Positions 7,803 to 15,426 of a DNA stretch of 16,697 bases are shown piece by piece. Where the stretch lies: contig JAQGNM010000254.1 in the NCBI GenBank assembly GCA_028291845.1, positions 1-16,697 of the forward strand, written 5' to 3'. The DNA comes from Massilia sp. (lineage in GTDB: Bacteria; Pseudomonadota; Gammaproteobacteria; Burkholderiales; Burkholderiaceae_D). Below the pieces are notes generated by a model. That model was not told the DNA's origin and searched no databases. It was given only the letters and a program-made list of their open reading frames with translations. Position numbers and translations under genes: made by a program. Position 1 is the stretch's first letter, and each line of letters begins with the position of its first letter.

Positions 7803-8774
7803 TTATTCGCCGACCGAGCCGGTGACGGGCAAAATAACGCCGGTGATATAGCTCGAGCAGATCGACGACGCCAGGAACACGTACGCGGGCGACAATTCCT
7901 CCGGCTGCGCGGGCCGGCGGTAGGAAGTGGCGGCGCCGAACTTGGCGATCTGGTCGGGCGACTGGTCGGCAGGATTGAGCGGCGTCCATACCGGCCCGGG
8001 CGCGACGGCATTGACGCGGATGCCCTTGTCGAGCAGGTTGGCCGCCAGCGACATCGTAAACGCGTGGATGGCGCCCTTGGTGGTCGAGTAGTCGAGCAGG
8101 TGTTCGGCGCCTTTCAGGCCGGTCACCGAGCCGGTATTGACGATCGCCGCGCCGCGCTTCAGATACGGCAAGCAGGCTTTGGCCATGTGAAAATAACCGT
8201 AGATATTGGTCTTCATGGTTTCGTCGAAGCGCTCTTCGGTCAGGTCGAGCAGCGACTCGGCATGTTCCTGGAAGGCGGCGTTGTTGACCAGTACATCGAG
8301 GCGTCCCCATTCGGCGACGATCTTGTCGACCGCCTCCTGGCAGAATTCCATGTCCTTGACGTCGCCGGCCACGGTGACGCAGCGGCGCCCTTCGGCCTCG
8401 ATGCAGCGCTGGGTCTCGGCGGCGTCTTCATGCTCGTTCAGGTACAGGATCGCCACATCGGCGCCTTCGCGGGCGAACAGCACGGCGACCGCGCGGCCGA
8501 TGCCGGAGTCGCCGCCGGTGACGATGGCGACCTGGCCCTGCAGCTTGCCGCTGCCCTTGTAATGCTCGGCCATGAAACGCGGCTTGAGTTCCATCTGCGC
8601 TTCGATGCCCGGCTTGGACAGGTGCTGCGAGGGGAAGGGCGGGGCGGGCTGGTCGACCAGTCCGGTCTGCACGGCCTGCTTGTGTTCGCCGGCCGGCTTC
8701 GAGGCGGCGTCCTTCTGGTCCTGGCGGCTTTGAATGGCTTTTTGTTTGTCTGCTACGTCGTCCTGGATTGCCAT
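7803..8774 (-). CDS. Short-chain dehydrogenase/reductase with long N-terminal extension (YghA/YdaD type)
   Basis: This 323-residue NAD(P)-dependent oxidoreductase has a classical SDR domain from about residue 78. It shows the cofactor motif TGGDSGIG (86-93), NNA (164-166) and the catalytic tetrad Asn190, Ser216, Tyr229 and Lys233 (YSTTK), then the conserved PGPVWTPL. The first ~75 residues are hydrophilic, rich in Lys/Gln/Asp, and end in a PGIEAQMELKP segment. This layout is typical of the YghA (E. coli) and YdaD (Bacillus stress protein) group. The alcohol or sugar substrate cannot be told. The ATG is supported by AAGGAAC upstream (8782-8788). It is first in a likely operon with ku, 27 bases apart, so the SDR promoter in 8775-9008 probably drives ku. 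That pairing suggests a stationary-phase or stress setting, which is inference. Confidence 0.93.
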   Translation of the reverse strand: MAIQDDVADKQKAIQSRQDQKDAASKPAGEHKQAVQTGLVDQPAPPFPSQHLSKPGIEAQMELKPRFMAEHYKGSGKLQGQVAIVTGGDSGIGRAVAVLFAREGADVAILYLNEHEDAAETQRCIEAEGRRCVTVAGDVKDMEFCQEAVDKIVAEWGRLDVLVNNAAFQEHAESLLDLTEERFDETMKTNIYGYFHMAKACLPYLKRGAAIVNTGSVTGLKGAEHLLDYSTTKGAIHAFTMSLAANLLDKGIRVNAVAPGPVWTPLNPADQSPDQIAKFGAATSYRRPAQPEELSPAYVFLASSICSSYITGVILPVTGSVGE

Positions 8775-9008
8775 GATGCAAGTTCCTTATGAATTGGCGA
8801 TGAGTGACCATTAGTATCAGTTGTGCATGTGGGCCGTTTCGGTGCGCGTTCACACATAAGCGCGAAACGTACCGACGAATCTTCGGCAAACGGGTAATTC
8901 GCGTGCCGCCTTCCGTGCATGGTGTGCTTTATGGCAAACTACCGGCAGGCGCAAACACAGCCGCTTGCGCCACCGCGCAACATTTGCAGATAACTGCCAG
9001 GAGAACGT
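8775..9008. promoter_or_regulatory. Divergent intergenic region, SDR-Ku operon versus GGDEF gene
   Basis: This 234-base stretch is the longest non-coding one in the window and must hold both divergent promoters. I could not find a -35/-10 pair I trust on either strand. The best weak -10 candidates are GATACT, about 40 bases upstream of the SDR start on -, and GATAAC, about 15 bases upstream of the GGDEF start on +. An imperfect inverted repeat with outer arms GTTTCG/CGAAAC (8836-8841 and 8863-8868) and inner GCGC arms lies in the middle and could be an operator. A clear AGGAG (8999-9003) precedes the GGDEF gene. Confidence 0.4.
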
Positions 9009-10466
9009 ATGTCGCACGAGGTTGCTGCCCGCCCCCAACAGGTGGGTCTGTTTCTGAACCCGGTGCCCGAGCGCCGCGTGCAGTTTCAGGCCGACAGCGG
9101 GGCGCAGTTCGGCCGCCTGTTGGTCGCCGCCGATGCCGACGAGGCCGAACGCATCCTGGCGCAGCAACACGTCGATCTGCTGATCATCGACCTCGACCGC
9201 TTCGACCGCGGCATCGACCTGGCGCCGCTGGGCCAGCTGGTGCGCCAGCGCAATGGCGCGCCGGTGCTGCTGCTGTGCGCTTACGGCTGCGGCAGCTGGC
9301 TGACCGACTTGATGCGCTTCGGCCCGCTCGAGTACCTGGTGGCGCCGGTCGGCGCCGACCTGGTCAACGTGCACATCGAAGCGCATTTCGCCAGGTCGCA
9401 GCCAGGCCGCGACGAAGCGGCCGAGCTGCGCGGCATGATCGCACTGCGTAACGGCCTGCTGCAGGCGATCGCCGGCATCGACGATCCGGCCGAACTGGCC
9501 AGCGCCGTCTGCGTGGCGCTGGGCCGGTGGCCGGGCGTGATCCACGCCTCGATGTTCGAAACCTCGGCGCGCGGCGAACTGGCGATGACGGCGCAGGAAT
9601 CCAGCAGCGGCATCGACCTCGCGCGCATCCTCGACCCGGCCGTGGCGCTGCTCGACTCGCCGCTGCGCCATGTGTTTCCGGCCCTGATCGCCGCCTGCGA
9701 CGGCGAATTCGCCTGGCTCGACGAGCCGGCCAAGTGCGCCGAGCCGGCGGTGATCAAGACGCTCGGCGAGATGAACGTGCACATGGTGGTGGGCGTGCCG
9801 ATCCTTGCGCGCGGCCCTGGCGCGCCGCTCGGCTCGCTGTGCCTGATGTTCGACAAGTCGCGCCATCTGTCGGTCGATGAACTCGATACCCTGGAAGCGT
9901 TGGCGCGCGAAGTGGGCCTGGGCCTGCGCCTGGCCGAGATGAGCCGCGACGCCGAGCAGCTGCTGGCGCGCCTGACCGACCTGGCCACCCTCGATGCCTT
10001 GACCGGCGTGGCCAACCGCCGCCGCGGCGAAGCGCTGCTCGAGCAGGAAATCAAGCGCGCCCGCAGGTATGCCACGCCGCTGTCGCTGATCACCATCGAC
10101 GTCGACCATTTCGAGGCCATCAACGACCGTTACGGCCACCCGGTAGGCGACGCCGCCCTGCGCGTGCTGGCGCAGGCGATCGGCGCCGAGCTGCGTTCGA
10201 GCGACTGGCTGGCCCGCTCCGGCGGCGACGAATTCCAGATCGTGGTCACCCACACCAACGCTATCGACGGCCTCAAGATCGCGGAAAAAATCCGCGCCGC
10301 CATCGGCGCCACCATCTTCCCCGGTTTCGACCGCCTGTCGGTGAGCATGGCGGTGGCTCAGGCCGGCCTCGAGGAAAGCGCCGACGCCCTGATGGTGCGC
10401 GCCGCCGCCGCGTTGGCGCGCGCCAAGCGGGCCGGCCGCAATTGCGTGGAACTGGCGATGCAGTGA
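9009..10466 (+). CDS. Diguanylate cyclase with degenerate receiver, GAF and GGDEF domains
   Basis: This 485-residue cytosolic protein is predicted to make cyclic di-GMP from two GTP. Residues ~10-130 look like a response-regulator receiver fold (DLLIIDLDRF at 56-65, PVLLLC at 85-90, EYLVAPVG at 108-115). The acidic pair after strand 1 is absent and the conserved Lys-Pro is Ala-Pro, so phosphorylation is doubtful. A GAF-like domain spans ~150-310 (VVGVPILARG, LGSLCLMFD). The GGDEF domain starts near residue 325 (LATLDALTGVANRR) and has the intact active site GGDEF at 405-409. An inhibitory I-site, RSSD, lies at 396-399, exactly five residues ahead, so product inhibition is expected. There are no membrane segments. 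The AGGAG ribosome site ends 5 bases before the ATG. The SulP gene follows after 16 bases and may be cotranscribed. The enzymatic call is firm; the input signal is unknown. Confidence 0.95.
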   Translation: MSHEVAARPQQVGLFLNPVPERRVQFQADSGAQFGRLLVAADADEAERILAQQHVDLLIIDLDRFDRGIDLAPLGQLVRQRNGAPVLLLCAYGCGSWLTDLMRFGPLEYLVAPVGADLVNVHIEAHFARSQPGRDEAAELRGMIALRNGLLQAIAGIDDPAELASAVCVALGRWPGVIHASMFETSARGELAMTAQESSSGIDLARILDPAVALLDSPLRHVFPALIAACDGEFAWLDEPAKCAEPAVIKTLGEMNVHMVVGVPILARGPGAPLGSLCLMFDKSRHLSVDELDTLEALAREVGLGLRLAEMSRDAEQLLARLTDLATLDALTGVANRRRGEALLEQEIKRARRYATPLSLITIDVDHFEAINDRYGHPVGDAALRVLAQAIGAELRSSDWLARSGGDEFQIVVTHTNAIDGLKIAEKIRAAIGATIFPGFDRLSVSMAVAQAGLEESADALMVRAAAALARAKRAGRNCVELAMQ

Positions 10467-10479
10467 AGGCGGCGCCTTC
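10465..10479 (+). other. Short perfect hairpin between GGDEF and SulP genes
   Basis: GAAGGC pairs with GCCTTC across a 3-base loop. The hairpin begins within the GGDEF stop codon and ends 3 bases before the annotated SulP ATG. It has no T tract, so it is not a terminator. It contains the only purine-rich ribosome-site candidate for the ATG at 10483, which it would mask if folded. Confidence 0.4.
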
Positions 10480-10482
10480 AGA

Positions 10483-12186
10483 ATGCCGGGACCTGCCGTG
10501 AAACTGCTCGGCTGGGCGCGGCCTTACCAGCGCCGCCTGCTGGCCGGCGACATCAGCGCCGGCGTCATCGTCGCCATGATGATGGTGCCGCAGGCGATGG
10601 CCTACGCGGTGGTGGCCGGTCTGCCGCCGGTGGCAGGCCTGTACGCCAGCATCTTGCCGCCCTTGCTGTATGCGATCTTCGGCACCAGCATGACGCAGTC
10701 GGTGGGGCCGATGGCGATCATCTCGCTGATGACGGCGTCGAGCCTGGCGCCGCTGGCGGTGCCTGGATCGGCCCTGTACGGGGTGCTGGCGGCGCAACTG
10801 GCCTTGATGAGCGGCGCCGTGCTGCTGCTGTGCGGCCTCGCGCGGGTGGGCTTCCTGGCCAATTTCTTCTCGCGCCCCGTGATGAGCGGATTTACGCTCG
10901 GCTCGGCGCTGTTGATCGCGTGGGCCCAGGTGGCGACGCTGTTCGGCGCGGACGCGCCGTCCGCGCTCACCCTGGTGCGGGGCATCAAGCTGCATCCGGC
11001 CAGCGCCACACTTGGCGTCGCAGCGGTGCTCGCGCTGATATGGGCGCGCCGGTCGCTCGCCAGGCTGCTGCAGCGCGCCGGTCTGCCGGCCGGCGCGGCC
11101 AGCATCGGCGCGCGGCTGGCGCCGATGCTGGTGGTGGCGGCCGGCAGCCTGGCGGTGGCCGCCGGGGCGGCGCGCGGTGTGCCGACCATCGGCGCGGTGC
11201 CGGCCGGTTTGCCGTCGCTGAACCTGGCTACGGCGGCATCATACTGGTCGCAGCTGGTGCAGCCTTCGCTGTTGATCGGCTTCATGATCTTCCTGATTTC
11301 GATGTCCTCGGCGCAGGCGCTGGCGCAAACCGGCGCGCGCGGCCCGGATGATGGCGCGGTCGCCAAGCCGGCCGCCAACATGGAGCTGGTGGGCCTGGGC
11401 GTGGCCAACCTGGGCAGTGCGCTGTCGGGCGGCTTGCCCGTCACCGGCAGCATGTCGCGCGGCGCCGTCAACCACGCCGCCGGCGCCAACACCCCGCTGG
11501 CGTCGATCATCAGCGCGCTGCTGCTGGCGGCGGCGCTGGTGGCCCCGACCGGCTATCTGTCGTTCGTGCCGATGCCGGTGCTGGCCGCCACCATCATCGT
11601 CGCCGTGCTCGGCATGCTCGAGCTGGACACCCTGCGCACGGCGATGCGCTATGACCGCAGCGATGCGCTGGCGCTGCTCGGCACCGCCGGCGGGGTGCTG
11701 GCGGCCGGTGTCGAAGCGGGCGTGGTGATCGGCGTGCTGCTGTCGATGGGCACCCTGATCTGGCGCGCCAGCCGCCCCCATATCGCCGTGTTGGGCCGCA
11801 TCGCCGGCAGCGAGCATTTTCGTGATGTCGAGCGCTACCCCGGCGGCACCCATCCATCACTGCTGATCCTGCGGGTCGACGCCTTTCTGTTCTTCGGCAA
11901 TGTCGACGCGGTGGTGGCGCGCATCGACGAGGAACTGGCGGCGCGCCCGCAACTTCGCCACCTGGTGCTGGTGCTGTCGGCGGTGAATGCCATCGACACC
12001 TCCGCGCTGTTCGGCCTGGCCGACATCAACCGCCAGCTGCTGGTGCGCGGCGTGACCTTGCACCTGGCCGAGGTCAAGGGGCCGGTGCTGGACCGCCTGA
12101 AGCAATCGGACCTGCTGCGCCAGTTGAGCGGCCAGGTATTTCTCAGCACCGCCAACGCCTGGGATGCGCTGACCGCTTGCCCTTGA
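10483..12186 (+). CDS. SulP-family anion transporter with C-terminal STAS domain
   Basis: This 567-residue SLC26/SulP membrane carrier moves anions such as sulfate, bicarbonate or dicarboxylates; the substrate cannot be read from the sequence. The SulP signature lies near the N-terminus (GDISAGVIVAMMMVPQAMAYA, then AGLPPVAGLYASILPPLLYAIFGTS). About ten or more hydrophobic helices run to residue ~425. The cytoplasmic STAS domain (about 445-560) carries VNAIDTSAL, at the site that anti-sigma-antagonist-like domains use for nucleotide or partner binding. It follows the diguanylate cyclase by 16 bases and no promoter is visible between them. The start is uncertain: the ATG at 10483 has a poor, possibly hairpinned ribosome site, while an in-frame GTG at 10498, preceded by GGGA, would give a protein shorter by five residues that begins at KLLGWARPY. 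No terminator is evident after the stop. Confidence 0.94.
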   Translation: MPGPAVKLLGWARPYQRRLLAGDISAGVIVAMMMVPQAMAYAVVAGLPPVAGLYASILPPLLYAIFGTSMTQSVGPMAIISLMTASSLAPLAVPGSALYGVLAAQLALMSGAVLLLCGLARVGFLANFFSRPVMSGFTLGSALLIAWAQVATLFGADAPSALTLVRGIKLHPASATLGVAAVLALIWARRSLARLLQRAGLPAGAASIGARLAPMLVVAAGSLAVAAGAARGVPTIGAVPAGLPSLNLATAASYWSQLVQPSLLIGFMIFLISMSSAQALAQTGARGPDDGAVAKPAANMELVGLGVANLGSALSGGLPVTGSMSRGAVNHAAGANTPLASIISALLLAAALVAPTGYLSFVPMPVLAATIIVAVLGMLELDTLRTAMRYDRSDALALLGTAGGVLAAGVEAGVVIGVLLSMGTLIWRASRPHIAVLGRIAGSEHFRDVERYPGGTHPSLLILRVDAFLFFGNVDAVVARIDEELAARPQLRHLVLVLSAVNAIDTSALFGLADINRQLLVRGVTLHLAEVKGPVLDRLKQSDLLRQLSGQVFLSTANAWDALTACP

Positions 12187-12247
12187 TCGCGCCGGCGCCA
12201 CCAGTGCATGCGCCTGGCATGACTTGCTGTCGAATACACCATAATTG

Positions 12248-12276
12248 TTGACCTCGCCGTAGCGGCTCGCTATCGT
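12248..12276 (+). promoter_or_regulatory. Probable sigma70 promoter of the DUF1302 gene
   Basis: A -35 box TTGACC (12248-12253, 5 of 6 to consensus) and a -10 box TATCGT (12271-12276, 4 of 6) are separated by exactly 17 bases. Transcription would start near 12283, leaving a leader of about 22 bases with GGAGGAG ahead of the GTG start. The preceding 12187-12247 stretch holds no other recognisable site. Confidence 0.6.
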
Positions 12277-12304
12277 TGGCACCTGGGTGGACGCGGAGGA
12301 GCCA

Positions 12305-14098
12305 GTGAAAACTCGCGATGCGATTCGGGCCGGCCGGGCGCCGGCAATGACCACGCTGGCCGCTGGCGCTGCCGCCCTGCTCATCCATGCGCCGGCGCAG
12401 ACGCAGGCCGCCGAGCCGCCACCGATTTTTTCCGTCAGCGGCCGCGTCGTCGCCGGCGCCGTCTACCGCCTGGAAGGGCCCGACCTGCGCCTGCCGTATG
12501 TCCTCAACGGCGCCGGCGCCGGCGTGGCGGCGCTGAACGGCACCGGCGCCAACGCCGATGACGCCAACTTGAATTTTCGCCGCCATCAGGCGGTCTCGCG
12601 CGCCGTCGCCGGCACGCTCGACGTGGTCGGCCGCTACCGCGACACCGCTTCCCTGCTGCGCATCAAAGGCTGGCGCGATCAGGCCTTGCGCGAGGATGTC
12701 CGCAGCTGGGGCAGCGCCGCCAACAATTATGCCGCCGGCCAGCCGCTGAGCGACGCCGGCGCGCCGCCGCTGTCGCGGTTCTCCGGGGTGGTGGTGGGCG
12801 AAGCCTGGATCGAGCAAGCTTTTGACACCGGCAGCGCGCGCCTGCTGGCGCGGGTCGGTCAGCAAACCCTCGACTGGGGCGCGGGCGTGGGCTTTGGCGG
12901 CGGCCTCGAGGTGCTCACGCCGCGCGACCTGCCGGCCAGCCGGCGCGCCGGCGCCGCGCCGGTCGACACCAAGGTGCCGGCGCCGATGGTGTTCGCCAGC
13001 CTGGCGCTCGAGCGCGCACTGGCGCTTGAGGGGTTTTACCAGACGCATTTCCGCCCCAACGCGCTCGACATGTGCGGCACCTTCAACAGCGTCAACGATT
13101 ATGCCGTCGACGGCTGCGACAAGGTGATGGCCGGCATGCCGGCGCTGGACGACCGCAGCCGCGTGGCGCGCGGCGCTTACCTGAAACGCTTGCCGACGCC
13201 GAAACCGCAGGCGGCGCAGTTTGGCGCCGCGCTGCGCTGGCAGTTGCCGGTGCTGGGCCTGCAACTGGGCGCCTATCACGCGCAATACACCAGCCGCATG
13301 CCGGTGCCGAGCCTGCGCACCTCCAGCAGGGTCGGCACCGCCTTGATCCCCGGCGACCCGGACGGCAAGAACATCGCCTTCTTCACCGAATACCCGGAAG
13401 CGATCCGCATCGACGCCGTCACTTTCAATCACCGGAGCGGCGCCTATGGCGAACTGTCGTACCGGCCGAATCAACCGCTGTTGATCGGGCCGGGCGACGG
13501 CGTCGCGCCGTTCCTCAGTCCCACCGCGCCGGCGCTGTTCCGGCAGGACGCCAATGCGGTTCCTCCGGGCGGGCTGTTCCACGGCTACGATCGCTATGGC
13601 ATGTGGCAGGCGCAGCTGGGATTTCAACGGCCGCTGGCGGCCGGCGCCGCCCTCGGGTATTCATTCGAAGTGGTGGCCAAGCGCGTCGTCGATCTGCCCG
13701 ATCAGGCGCTGCGCCGCTACGGCCGCTCGGACGTGTTCGGCACCGGTCCGATCAATGGCGTCTGTACCGCCAACATGACGGTGCCGGCCCTGCAATGCAG
13801 CCAGCGCGGTTACGTCAGCAGTATGGCGGCGGCGTGGCGCGCGCGCATCGAAGCGCGCCTGCCGCCGCTGACCGAGGCGCTGGTCGCCAGCGCCGCGCTG
13901 GGCTTCGTCTACGACGTGCGCGGCTGGTCGGCCGACGCCCTCATCAACGAAGGCCGGCGCAGCGCCAACCTGGCCCTGCGCGCGCAGTTCCGCCAGCGCT
14001 ACCAGTTCGAACTGGCCTGGTCGCCGGTGTGGGGCGGCGACTACAACGCCGGCGCCGACCGCGACGTGCTGGCCATTTCCATCGCCGTCAAGTTTTAG
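12305..14098 (+). CDS. DUF1302 family outer-membrane protein
   Basis: This 597-residue protein has a Sec signal: a basic n-region with Lys/Arg, then a hydrophobic stretch ending near AQTQAAEPP. The mature part shows alternating beta-strand character and a C-terminal Phe (IAVKF), as in outer-membrane barrels. Family hallmarks are visible: NADDANLNFRRHQAVSR near the N-terminus, QTLDWGAGV, two Cys pairs (257/271 in the MCGTFNSVND-DGCDKVMAGM region, and 487/498), and the final NAGADRDVLAISIAVKF. DUF1302 proteins usually sit beside a DUF1329 lipoprotein and an RND-type exporter and are thought to act in the outer membrane; neither partner is adjacent here. The GTG start at 12305 is preferred because GGAGGAG (12295-12301) precedes it. 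An in-frame GTG at 12287 overlaps the predicted leader, and an ATG at 12346 would shorten the n-region. The family call is good. The substrate is unknown. Confidence 0.88.
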   Translation: MKTRDAIRAGRAPAMTTLAAGAAALLIHAPAQTQAAEPPPIFSVSGRVVAGAVYRLEGPDLRLPYVLNGAGAGVAALNGTGANADDANLNFRRHQAVSRAVAGTLDVVGRYRDTASLLRIKGWRDQALREDVRSWGSAANNYAAGQPLSDAGAPPLSRFSGVVVGEAWIEQAFDTGSARLLARVGQQTLDWGAGVGFGGGLEVLTPRDLPASRRAGAAPVDTKVPAPMVFASLALERALALEGFYQTHFRPNALDMCGTFNSVNDYAVDGCDKVMAGMPALDDRSRVARGAYLKRLPTPKPQAAQFGAALRWQLPVLGLQLGAYHAQYTSRMPVPSLRTSSRVGTALIPGDPDGKNIAFFTEYPEAIRIDAVTFNHRSGAYGELSYRPNQPLLIGPGDGVAPFLSPTAPALFRQDANAVPPGGLFHGYDRYGMWQAQLGFQRPLAAGAALGYSFEVVAKRVVDLPDQALRRYGRSDVFGTGPINGVCTANMTVPALQCSQRGYVSSMAAAWRARIEARLPPLTEALVASAALGFVYDVRGWSADALINEGRRSANLALRAQFRQRYQFELAWSPVWGGDYNAGADRDVLAISIAVKF

Positions 14099-14102
14099 AT
14101 AA

Positions 14103-14119
14103 TGCACCAAAATGGTGCA
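14103..14119. promoter_or_regulatory. NtrC-type enhancer site upstream of the urease operon
   Basis: TGCACCA-AAA-TGGTGCA is a perfect 17-bp palindrome that matches the classical NtrC (NRI) binding consensus, TGCACC-N5-GGTGCA, as at glnA enhancers. Its centre (14111) lies about 113 bases upstream of the start site implied by the sigma54 promoter at 14198-14213, the usual distance for NtrC enhancers. It begins 5 bases after the DUF1302 stop codon. Only one full site is visible; a lone GGTGCA half-site occurs at 14175-14180. Confidence 0.85.
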
Positions 14120-14197
14120 AATCTATCGAATGCCGCGCTGCTTGCATCGTCAAGAAGCGCCGCTGCGCGCCGCTGGTGCAGCGCTTGCGCCAAGGGC

Positions 14198-14213
14198 TGG
14201 CATGCAACGTGCT
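14198..14213 (+). promoter_or_regulatory. Sigma54 (-24/-12) promoter of the urease operon
   Basis: TGGCATGCAACGTGCT matches the sigma54 consensus TGGCAYR-N4-TTGCW at every defined base but one. The invariant GG (14199-14200) and GC (14211-14212) are exactly ten bases apart. Transcription would begin at about 14224. Together with the upstream NtrC palindrome, this predicts induction of urease under nitrogen limitation by RpoN and phosphorylated NtrC. Confidence 0.75.
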
Positions 14214-14224
14214 CAGTCATCAGC

Positions 14225-15082
14225 ATGCCCGATTGCTCCGCAACTTCCGCGCCTGCCACCGCCGCCCTCGACACCGCGCACCCGCCGTGGCACGCCAGCC
14301 TGCGCTTGCGTTTCACAGGCGATGCCGGCGTCACCCGCCTGGTCGAGCGGCGCCATGCGGGGCCGTTGCGCGTGCAAAAAGCCCTGTACCCGGAGGGCGC
14401 GGCCATCTGCCATGCCATCGTCGTTCATCCGCCCGGCGGCGTGGTCGGCGGCGACACATTGCGCCTCGACGCCGAGGTGGGCGAGGGCGCGCACGCCCTG
14501 TTGACCACGCCCGGCGCCGGCAAGTGGTACCGCGCCAACGGCCGCCAGTCGCGCCAGACGGTCACGCTACAGGCGTTCGAGAACGCCGCGCTCGAATGGC
14601 TGCCGCAGGAGACAATTTTCTTCGACGGCGCCGTCGTCGTACTCGAACACACGGTCGAACTGCACGCCGGGGCGCGCTACATCGGCGCCGAGATCCTGTG
14701 CTTTGGCCGCCGCGCCTCGGGCGAGAAGTTTGCCCGCGGCGTCATCAAGCAGCATACGCAGATCCGCAGCGGCGGCAAATTGATCTGGTGGGAGCAGGGC
14801 AAGCTCGACCCCGCCGCCTTGCAGGGGCGCTTCGGCCTGAACGGCGCCACCGTCTGCGCCACCCTGATCGGCGTCGGCGCGCCGCTGCCGGCCGTCTTGA
14901 TGGAGAGAATCCGCGCGCTCGATCCCGGCCTGGCGGCCAGCCAGGTCAAGTCCGTCTTTGTGGCGCGCCTTGTGGGAGACGACAGCGAGGCCGCGAGAAG
15001 GGTGGTGACAGCCGCCTGGCAGTTGTTGCGGCCCCACTTGCTCGGTTGCGCCGCGCCCATTCCGCGCATCTGGAACACCTGA
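14225..15082 (+). CDS. ureD: Urease accessory protein UreD
   Basis: UreD (UreH) binds apo-urease and, with UreF and UreG, helps carbamylate the active-site lysine and deliver nickel. From the ATG at 14225 it is 285 residues, normal for the family. Hallmarks are WHASLRLRF, the GPLRVQKALYPEG motif, HPPGGVVGGDTL, TPGAGKWYR, LEWLPQETIFFDGA and GEILCFGRR-like IGAEILCFGRRASGE. The frame is open back to an ATG at 14102, but that start lies inside the NtrC palindrome and upstream of the sigma54 promoter, and the extra 41 residues do not resemble UreD. The ATG at 14225 has no ribosome site and falls at the predicted transcription start, so the message may be leaderless. ureA follows after 19 bases. 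The other accessory genes (ureE, F, G) presumably lie beyond ureC, outside the window. Confidence 0.95.
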   Translation: MPDCSATSAPATAALDTAHPPWHASLRLRFTGDAGVTRLVERRHAGPLRVQKALYPEGAAICHAIVVHPPGGVVGGDTLRLDAEVGEGAHALLTTPGAGKWYRANGRQSRQTVTLQAFENAALEWLPQETIFFDGAVVVLEHTVELHAGARYIGAEILCFGRRASGEKFARGVIKQHTQIRSGGKLIWWEQGKLDPAALQGRFGLNGATVCATLIGVGAPLPAVLMERIRALDPGLAASQVKSVFVARLVGDDSEAARRVVTAAWQLLRPHLLGCAAPIPRIWNT

Positions 15083-15101
15083 AACCGTCGAAGAGAACCA
15101 T

Positions 15102-15404
<303 letters not shown>

Positions 15405-15426
15405 CAGCACACATTAAAGGAACCCA

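Noticed and set aside
7137..8792. A 551-codon open frame on + across ku and the SDR gene
   Set aside because: It spans two genes with clear families on the other strand and shows no domain of its own.
8968..8997. Sigma70 promoter TTGCGC-N18-GATAAC for the GGDEF gene
   Set aside because: The -35 match is only 3 of 6, the spacing is 18, and the start would fall only a few bases before the ribosome site.
8850..10253. A 467-codon open frame on - across the GGDEF gene
   Set aside because: It mirrors the + frame. The + frame contains GGDEF, an I-site and a good ribosome site.
12143..13627. A 494-codon open frame on - across the DUF1302 gene
   Set aside because: Composition is Arg/Ala/His-biased and low in conserved motifs. 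The + frame has a signal peptide, paired cysteines and a barrel-like C-terminus.
14175..14193. Second NtrC site from GGTGCA and TTGCGCC-like arms
   Set aside because: The half-sites point outward relative to the NtrC consensus and one arm has a mismatch, so I count only a possible half-site.
14102..14224. Longer ureD start at the ATG of 14102
   Set aside because: This ATG lies within the NtrC palindrome and upstream of the sigma54 promoter, and the extra residues do not resemble UreD.
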